Shown here piece by piece: positions 16,434-20,536 of a stretch of 20,536 bases of DNA. This stretch comes from a virus: positions 1-20,536 of IMG/VR virus record IMGVR_UViG_3300030109_003974; one strand, given 5' to 3'. The stretch's first letter is position 1; each line of letters opens with the position of its first letter. The notes under the pieces are model-generated. The model was not told where the DNA came from and did no database searches. It saw nothing but the letters and a program-made list of their open reading frames with translations. The position numbers and the translations under genes are program-made.

Positions 16434-17189
16434 GTGCCTGAAATACCTGAGATTGGTGTGGGACGTATTGGCGTTCCAGAAATACCCACGTGGAGAAGTA
16501 TCCCGCCGCAAAGCATTCCGCAAGAACCGCCAATCACTTTGATGCTGGGTTTTCCGGTTGCGGAAATACCTGGCTGTGTTGAGACACGCAATACTCAACC
16601 TGGGAATGCAGATGCTTATACGACAGACCCAAAGGGCAACTTTGTTGTCTGTGACGGAACGATGCCATCGTTTCCTGCTGCATTGGACTTTACGCCTGGC
16701 ACGTTGACTTATGGATCAGCCAAGCCGCCAGCAATAAACCCAAAAGAAAAACCGGCAGCCTCCCAGCAACCGGTAAAGTCCCCTCCGCCAGCAGCTGCAC
16801 CTGCTGACATTTCAAATTTAGACACGGAACTGCCATGTCCGCCACCAGACGCAATACCTATTGGAGCTAAAAATAAGCTTCAGACTGCTGTCATAACTGG
16901 CTATAAGCGTGTCGATGGAGAATGTAAACCGCAATTCAAATCGTTGGACATACCAGCGATTCTCGGCAACCACTTACCTGGCTCGCCTGTTGTGGTCACG
17001 ACTGCAACGATTGCGGTTGTCGCAACAACAGCGGCAGTTCTAGCCAAACCATTAGGCGATATTTTGCTGAAGGTGATCAAGCCTCTTGTCAAAAAGACGA
17101 TCAAGAAGATTAAGGAGAAGCTTGGGAAGAAGACTGTTGTTGAGTCAGCTTGGCAGCGTCGGAAGTTTCAGCGTTCTTTGAAGAAGTAG
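16434..17189 (+). CDS. Proline-rich protein with C-terminal membrane segment and basic tail
   Basis: The 251 residues start at GTG 16434, right after the double stop of the upstream gene; no Shine-Dalgarno sequence is visible and reinitiation is likely. It has a Pro-rich N-terminus with PEIP-type repeats and a segment EIPGCVETR. A PSFPAALDFTPGTLTYG block at about 78-94 and a Pro/Ala/Lys linker (98-140) follow. A small domain near 148-180 contains AVITGYKRVDGECKPQ. A hydrophobic stretch at 185-205 leads into a strongly basic amphipathic tail (about 213-251; repeated K-K-x-x-K-K). Cysteines are at 48, 73, 135 and 164. I recall similar proteins in marine cyanophages but know no function. The last 80 nt overlap the convergent gene on the other strand. 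Confidence 0.75.
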   Translation: MPEIPEIGVGRIGVPEIPTWRSIPPQSIPQEPPITLMLGFPVAEIPGCVETRNTQPGNADAYTTDPKGNFVVCDGTMPSFPAALDFTPGTLTYGSAKPPAINPKEKPAASQQPVKSPPPAAAPADISNLDTELPCPPPDAIPIGAKNKLQTAVITGYKRVDGECKPQFKSLDIPAILGNHLPGSPVVVTTATIAVVATTAAVLAKPLGDILLKVIKPLVKKTIKKIKEKLGKKTVVESAWQRRKFQRSLKK

Positions 17190-17841
17190 GGATTGAATGT
17201 GTGTGGGGCGGCAAGACACCAGGCGGATTAACTAAGACGACATCGGCACAGATCTTGCTGTAGGGCGACCTGCGGTGAAAACTGATGCCCTTTTGCATTA
17301 GTTCAGCGCAATTTTTAAGTCTTGCAAGCTCGTAGTTAAGCCTTTTATCAGCCAAGGCTGCTTCCATCAACTCGACTTGCTTTTCTGCTGCTTTGCGGCA
17401 AGTGCGGATATGACTGCGATCTAGTGGGATTGAGATCTGTGCAGTGATGCCGCCATTGACTGAGAAATTTGTCTTCTGCCCTGTCCTTACTGGTTTTCTG
17501 AAAAGCACGCGACCAGGATTGTCTGGTCTGCCATCTGGAACGGGATTGCCTTCTGGATCAAACGCACCAGTAATGTCAAGCGTGTCATAGACAGGCTCGT
17601 TGTAATAGCGTTCATACGGATCAGACCAGCCAGTGGTTGAACTAAGAAAAGGGTTAATCGTCAAGCTTGCCCCTTGGCAGCTAACGCCGTTAATCACAGA
17701 GCTAAAAGTGCTGCTCGGGACCACCTGCACGGATTGATTCGTCACTGAGCCCGAACTATTCGCAACGGGGGCTGCTGTACTACTAACCTGAGCATTTACC
17801 GGCCCAGTGAATAACAGCAAAGCTGCTAGGACACGCTTCAT
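17110..17841 (-). CDS. Exported protein with four cysteines, function unknown
   Basis: This 243-residue product begins with a signal peptide (MKRVLAALLLFTGPVNAQ). The mature part opens with a low-complexity Ser/Thr/Val stretch and then QVVPSSTFSSVINGVSCQG and a Tyr-rich segment (SDPYERYYNEPVYD). A beta region follows, and then a helical section with probable coiled-coil character (about 147-185). The tail is Ser/Gln-rich. Exactly four cysteines are present (55, 148, 178, 198), so two disulfides are possible after export. It is the last gene of a four-gene operon and overlaps the preceding gene by 4 nt (ATGA). Its 3' end overlaps the convergent proline-rich gene by 80 nt. From memory it resembles cyanophage hypothetical proteins; role unknown. 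Confidence 0.8.
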   Translation of the reverse strand: MKRVLAALLLFTGPVNAQVSSTAAPVANSSGSVTNQSVQVVPSSTFSSVINGVSCQGASLTINPFLSSTTGWSDPYERYYNEPVYDTLDITGAFDPEGNPVPDGRPDNPGRVLFRKPVRTGQKTNFSVNGGITAQISIPLDRSHIRTCRKAAEKQVELMEAALADKRLNYELARLKNCAELMQKGISFHRRSPYSKICADVVLVNPPGVLPPHTHSIPTSSKNAETSDAAKLTQQQSSSQASP

Positions 17842-18257
17842 TGGGTAAAGGTGCTGGTGGTTTCTGTAAGTGATTCGATGTCAGTCTCTCTATTTATGAT
17901 CGTGTGATTTGTAAGCCCTGGTCCAGAAAGAGTCTCAACTATGGAGAAAGCAGCGCCTGGCTTAACGATGCTCCATGTTGGTCTAGATGCAGGATCAAGT
18001 CCAGTCCACTTGCTTGAAACACCGTTCAATGTATTGGTGGTAGTCGTCAAGCTTTGTGGAGCAAGCCCGCCAGAAGGCTGAATATTTGTGCCGCTAGCTG
18101 TGTATTCATAACCCGTGCGATATTCGTAAGAGTTAATGACTTCAATAACCTTTGATGTTGTCTTTGTTGTGCTGGAAAGTGTTCCTTGCTGAAAGTTAGG
18201 AACGATTGGTACGGCTGCCGCTGGGGCAGCCAAAAGCAACAACAGCAGGATTTTCAC
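17838..18257 (-). CDS. Exported protein, function unknown
   Basis: The 139-residue protein starts at GTG (codon 18257-18255), overlapping the preceding stop by 4 nt (GTGA). The start MKILLLLLLAAPAAA is a short signal peptide. The mature part is rich in Ser, Thr and Asn with alternating beta-strand pattern (KTTSKVIEVINSYEYRTGYEY) and a TWSIVKPGAAFSIVETLSGPG segment. It has no cysteines and no domain I can name. It is part of the four-gene exported-protein operon, so it probably acts with its neighbours in the periplasm or at the cell surface, or on the virion. Confidence 0.78.
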   Translation of the reverse strand: MKILLLLLLAAPAAAVPIVPNFQQGTLSSTTKTTSKVIEVINSYEYRTGYEYTASGTNIQPSGGLAPQSLTTTTNTLNGVSSKWTGLDPASRPTWSIVKPGAAFSIVETLSGPGLTNHTIINRETDIESLTETTSTFTQ

Positions 18258-18685
18258 TTGATAGTTAGCTCCTGAATAACTTGGCCAATTGCCGTAGTGC
18301 CAGCACCACCAGCCGTAATTGCTAATGCACCATCTGTAGCAATTGTCCCCGCCAGAGTGCCTGCTACACCGCCTGCAGTTGTTGTTGTGTTTCCAAATAT
18401 AGGTAGTGCTGGAACGACACCTGCCGTAACAGTTGTTGAAAGTACGGCCGGAACGTCATCACCTTCTATGTACGACTCTGAATACGAAAAGCTGTCACCA
18501 GCAGTAGTAATACTGTAAGCACCAGGAGTGTACCCAAGAGCAGTCCCGGAAGTAAGTGTCCCCAGCACAGGAGGAGTACCATCAACAGTTAGTGAAATTG
18601 AAGACTTGATAGCGTGCGTAATGTCTGCCGAAGCAGGACTTATCGCAAAGAATGTTAGGCACGATACAAAGAGAAAACGTCTCAT
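18254..18685 (-). CDS. Exported protein, function unknown
   Basis: This 143-residue product has a signal peptide (MRRFLFVSCLTFFAISPASA) with a likely cleavage before DITHAIKSS. The mature part starts with a strand (SISLTVDG). It then contains many small residues (Gly, Ala, Thr, Val) and an acidic, aromatic patch (SFSYSESYIEGDD). The C-terminal third is Gly/Ala/Thr-rich and low in charge, as in fibre-forming or surface-layer-like proteins, but no family is recognised. It overlaps its neighbours by 4 nt on both sides. It is the second gene of the operon. Confidence 0.78.
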   Translation of the reverse strand: MRRFLFVSCLTFFAISPASADITHAIKSSISLTVDGTPPVLGTLTSGTALGYTPGAYSITTAGDSFSYSESYIEGDDVPAVLSTTVTAGVVPALPIFGNTTTTAGGVAGTLAGTIATDGALAITAGGAGTTAIGQVIQELTIK

Positions 18686-18951
18686 TTGGGTTTAGACGTA
18701 GTGGGTGTTTGTTCTGCGATTGTAGGCGGCTCATCTTTTTTCTTGCCATTGGCGCGTTTAATGTTGACGCCAAAGCTGGTCATGGTTCCAGTAAGCAAGG
18801 AAGCAGGGAATGTTGGGTCCATGGCTTTGACATAGCCCAGGTAGTTAAGGCTGAGCATCACAATCGACCATGTCAAAACAGCCAGTTTTACAAAATCCGC
18901 CAAAGCTGTTGATTCTGGTTCGTGCTCCTGCTTAACCTGTTCTTCTGCCAT
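18682..18951 (-). CDS. Small membrane protein, holin candidate
   Basis: The 89-residue protein has an acidic N-terminus, a hydrophobic helix at about 19-40 (ADFVKLAVLTWSIVMLSLNYL), and a second weaker hydrophobic stretch at 47-64 (TFPASLLTGTMTSFGVNI). A hydrophilic Lys/Pro/Thr tail with AANGKKKD-like charge closes it. Size, one or two membrane helices and a charged tail fit phage holins. The DPTFPASLLTGT segment resembles holin-like proteins I recall from phages and prophages. It is the first gene of the minus-strand operon, divergent from other small membrane proteins and a peptidase. The holin role is inferred from form and context only. Confidence 0.72.
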   Translation of the reverse strand: MAEEQVKQEHEPESTALADFVKLAVLTWSIVMLSLNYLGYVKAMDPTFPASLLTGTMTSFGVNIKRANGKKKDEPPTIAEQTPTTSKPK

Positions 18952-18974
18952 GATGAGTTCACGCTATAGGTCGA

Positions 18975-19229
18975 ATGGTGGTTGAAATCTGGGCTGCTGT
19001 TGCTGGTGCGTCTATAGGCGTGGCTGCTTCTGGTATCAAAGGTGCCAGCCGTGAGACACAGCATGGAAGAGATTCTTTGGTACGCCTCACGAGTGCTGTC
19101 GATAATTTAGCGTCACGAATGGATGTGCTCCACGCTGATCTGAGGGTTAGGGACCAGGAGCTATTCGCTCGAATCTCAGACCTAGAGCAGAATGTTGCAC
19201 GACTGGAAGGACACGCGAATCGGACTTAG
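18975..19229 (+). CDS. Small membrane-anchored coiled-coil protein
   Basis: This 84-residue protein has an N-terminal hydrophobic helix (about 4-22, IWAAVAGASIGVAASGI) and then a long charged helix with heptad pattern (LVRLTSAVDNLASRMDVLHADL, continuing through ISDLEQNVARLE). That is an inner-membrane anchor followed by a coiled coil, the shape of an inner-membrane spanin or a small assembly factor. It begins 23 nt from the divergent holin-like gene. It leads into two further small genes and the C39 peptidase, which suits a lysis cassette. Function not proven. Confidence 0.72.
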   Translation: MVVEIWAAVAGASIGVAASGIKGASRETQHGRDSLVRLTSAVDNLASRMDVLHADLRVRDQELFARISDLEQNVARLEGHANRT

Positions 19230-19253
19230 ACTTTCGGCACACACAGTGCCGTC

Positions 19254-19427
19254 ATGGTTTTACTTCTAAAGCCAATTCTGTTCAGCTTCATCAAATCAAA
19301 GGCTGTAAAACAGCTGCTGATGGACTGTCTGATCAAGATCAGCGAGCAAACTGACAACCAATTAGATGACGTTGCTTGCAAATATGTGCAAGACCTACTC
19401 TTTCCTGGAGAGCGCGTTGAAAAGTAA
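19254..19427 (+). CDS. Small (57 aa) conserved phage protein
   Basis: ATG 19254 to TAA 19425-19427 encodes MVLLLKPILFSFIKSKAVKQ and then a helical, charged region with DCLIKISEQTDNQLDDVACK and LLFPGERVEK. The N-terminal 13 residues are hydrophobic and followed by lysines. The pattern (hydrophobic start, K-S-K-A-V-K, T-D-N-x-x-D-D, L-F-P-G-E) resembles short proteins next to lysis genes in marine cyanophages, as far as I recall. It fills the gap between its neighbours and abuts the next ATG without any spacer. Function unknown. Confidence 0.68.
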   Translation: MVLLLKPILFSFIKSKAVKQLLMDCLIKISEQTDNQLDDVACKYVQDLLFPGERVEK

Positions 19428-20141
19428 ATGTGGGTTTGGGTCATAGTTGTGCTTTCGCTCCTCCCCTTCTTTCAGTTCTTTAAAAAAGGCGATCCCCATC
19501 AATTGGCTGCGATTGCAGAGCTGGAAAAGTCCATTGACCAAGATCTACTTAACGACGAGGCCGAATGGTTTGAGATGTGGAAAACAAGCGGCATCCACCA
19601 AGAGGTTTATGGCGTTCCGTATTACAACCAACTAGATAGCCTTACTGGCTATGGCTACCGGGAATGCTTTGACTCTGCTGCCGCAATGGTTGCTGCGTTT
19701 CACCGAGCTGTTCAAAGCCAAGGCGCTTACAGAAAAGTGCGTCGAAAGCACGGCGACACTACAGAGGTTCATGCTCAAGTGTCTGCGTTGAGATCGCTTG
19801 GATTAGATGCCGAGTTTCGTCAAAACGTAAGAGTGGAGGACATCGAGATTGAGATCGATGCCGGGAGACCTCTGATGGCCGGTTGGCTGCATAAAGGCGA
19901 TTTTACTAAAGGCAATCCAGCAGTGTGCAACAGCGAAGGATGTGGCCATTGGAGCGTAATTATTGGCTACGACAAGGATGATTTCATTGCCATGGACCCT
20001 ATGGGCAAGCCAAATATGGAGCATGGCGGCCATGACACCACCAAGTCTGGTGAGTTGATCAGAATGTCGCGCCATGCTTTTTACCAACGATTTTTAATCG
20101 AGGGTGAAGCAAGTGGCTGGGCCATATTTGTCGATCGATGA
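19428..20141 (+). CDS. Membrane-anchored C39-family-like cysteine peptidase, endolysin candidate
   Basis: The 237-residue protein starts with a hydrophobic segment (residues 2-18, WVWVIVVLSLLPFFQFF), then KK and a charged linker. The rest is a C39-like papain-fold peptidase (PF13529 type). It has YYNQLDS before the active site, GYRECFDSAAAM with Cys80, GCGHWSVIIGYDKDD with His174, and the aspartate in IAMDPMG (Asp190). The order Cys, His, Asp fits a catalytic triad. Such peptidases in phages can cut peptidoglycan cross-links or process proteins. The N-terminal helix could be an inner-membrane anchor or a signal-arrest-release segment. With nearby holin-like and coiled-coil membrane proteins it is the best endolysin candidate here. 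The stop overlaps the next start (ATGA). Confidence 0.82.
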   Translation: MWVWVIVVLSLLPFFQFFKKGDPHQLAAIAELEKSIDQDLLNDEAEWFEMWKTSGIHQEVYGVPYYNQLDSLTGYGYRECFDSAAAMVAAFHRAVQSQGAYRKVRRKHGDTTEVHAQVSALRSLGLDAEFRQNVRVEDIEIEIDAGRPLMAGWLHKGDFTKGNPAVCNSEGCGHWSVIIGYDKDDFIAMDPMGKPNMEHGGHDTTKSGELIRMSRHAFYQRFLIEGEASGWAIFVDR

Positions 20142-20332
20142 ACTGGGGTTATATCAGTGCCTTCTGGACGACAGTCGTGATGAATTGCGTTCAACCTGTG
20201 AACTGGGAAGCCTGCCTACCAGTGCAGGACTGGCTGTTCCCCGCTATAGGTGATTACATACGGTTTAAGACGGAGGAACCTTATGCTTCCGAAAAACGAG
20301 CCTTACGATCCATTCGATTGGATGATCGTTGA
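20138..20332 (+). CDS. Small hypothetical protein, overlapping both neighbours
   Basis: The 64 residues start inside the peptidase stop (ATGA), which suggests coupling. The N-terminal part is aromatic and hydrophobic (WGYISAFWTTVVMNCVQPVNW) and may form a short membrane segment. The C-terminal 16 residues lie in a 50-nt overlap with the next gene in another frame and look constrained by it. It has no recognised family. It may be real, but the overlap and small size keep confidence moderate. Confidence 0.5.
   Translation: MNWGYISAFWTTVVMNCVQPVNWEACLPVQDWLFPAIGDYIRFKTEEPYASEKRALRSIRLDDR
20272..20277 (+). promoter_or_regulatory. Strong Shine-Dalgarno GGAGGA
   Basis: GGAGGA lies 5 nt before the ATG at 20283. 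It decides this start over the in-frame GTG at 20250, which lacks such a site. Confidence 0.75.
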
Positions 20333-20528
20333 ACAAACCCTTGAAGAAGAACTGACGTTAGAGCGCAGCATTAGGGAGATTGAAGACTGTAGAGACATCA
20401 GCACGATGACACAGCTATGCACTGCAATGGTGCGTCACCAATGGCACCAAAGCAAACTTTTAAATCAAGCTGTCAATCACATCGCCGAGATGGATGCTTT
20501 GATTGCTGGCGGAGTGCAGATGCTCTAA
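20283..20528 (+). CDS. Small conserved phage protein, function unknown
   Basis: From ATG 20283 the protein is 81 residues, all-helical and acidic: PYDPFDWMIVEQTLEEELTL, then REIEDCRDISTMTQLCTAMV and VRHQWHQSKLLNQAVNHIAE. It has no signal or membrane segment. I recall very similar small proteins in marine cyanophages, without known function. The excellent Shine-Dalgarno sequence suggests strong translation. Only 8 nt of the window follow the stop. Confidence 0.8.
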   Translation: MLPKNEPYDPFDWMIVEQTLEEELTLERSIREIEDCRDISTMTQLCTAMVRHQWHQSKLLNQAVNHIAEMDALIAGGVQML

Positions 20529-20536
20529 ACGCCTTT

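Noticed and set aside
18962-20251. Repeated CGCTATAGGT at 18962-18971 and 20242-20251, similar to the core of T7-type promoters
   Set aside because: Repeated 10-mers are expected many times by chance in 20 kb, and the upstream bases do not match a phage RNA polymerase promoter.

Overview
The window looks like part of a tailed-phage genome, either a free virus or a prophage. It most resembles a marine cyanophage with a lambda-type siphovirus tail. The organism call is inference from protein families and gene order. The tail genes follow the lambda order (tape measure, M, L, K, I, J). The small downstream genes match, from memory, conserved hypothetical proteins of marine Synechococcus/Prochlorococcus phages. 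No integrase, tRNA, photosynthesis gene or host core gene is present, so host and lifestyle cannot be fixed from this piece.

Region 1 (1-8959, + strand) is the tail-tip module. It holds a 5'-truncated tape measure protein, gpM-like and gpL-like minor tail proteins, a gpK function split into a JAMM-protease ORF and an NlpC/P60 ORF, an enlarged gpI-like protein, and a 1177-residue gpJ-like tip attachment protein. The genes overlap or nearly abut, several by single-base TAATG junctions, which suggests one translationally coupled operon.

Region 2 (8971-15671, + strand) is the receptor-binding and fibre module. It holds a 320-aa fibre ending in a peptidase S74 intramolecular chaperone, a 365-aa fibre protein with an internal tandem domain duplication, and a 1280-aa fibre. 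The 1280-aa fibre carries 42 consecutive units of about 17 residues before its own S74 chaperone. Three small conserved phage proteins follow.

Region 3 (15743-17189, + strand) holds a secreted protein of 118 aa that resembles a very small outer-membrane beta-barrel, then a rho-independent terminator. A small membrane protein comes next, separated by two tandem in-frame stops from a proline-rich, C-terminally membrane-anchored basic protein.

Region 4 (17110-18951, - strand) is a compact four-gene operon with 4-nt overlaps. A holin-like membrane protein is followed by three proteins with signal peptides. Its last gene overlaps the convergent gene by 80 nt.

Region 5 (18975-20528, + strand) is a run of small genes around a membrane-anchored C39-type cysteine peptidase. 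With the neighbouring membrane proteins it is a candidate lysis cassette.

No non-coding stretch exceeds 300 bases; the longest gaps are 79 nt (16100-16178) and 71 nt (15672-15742).
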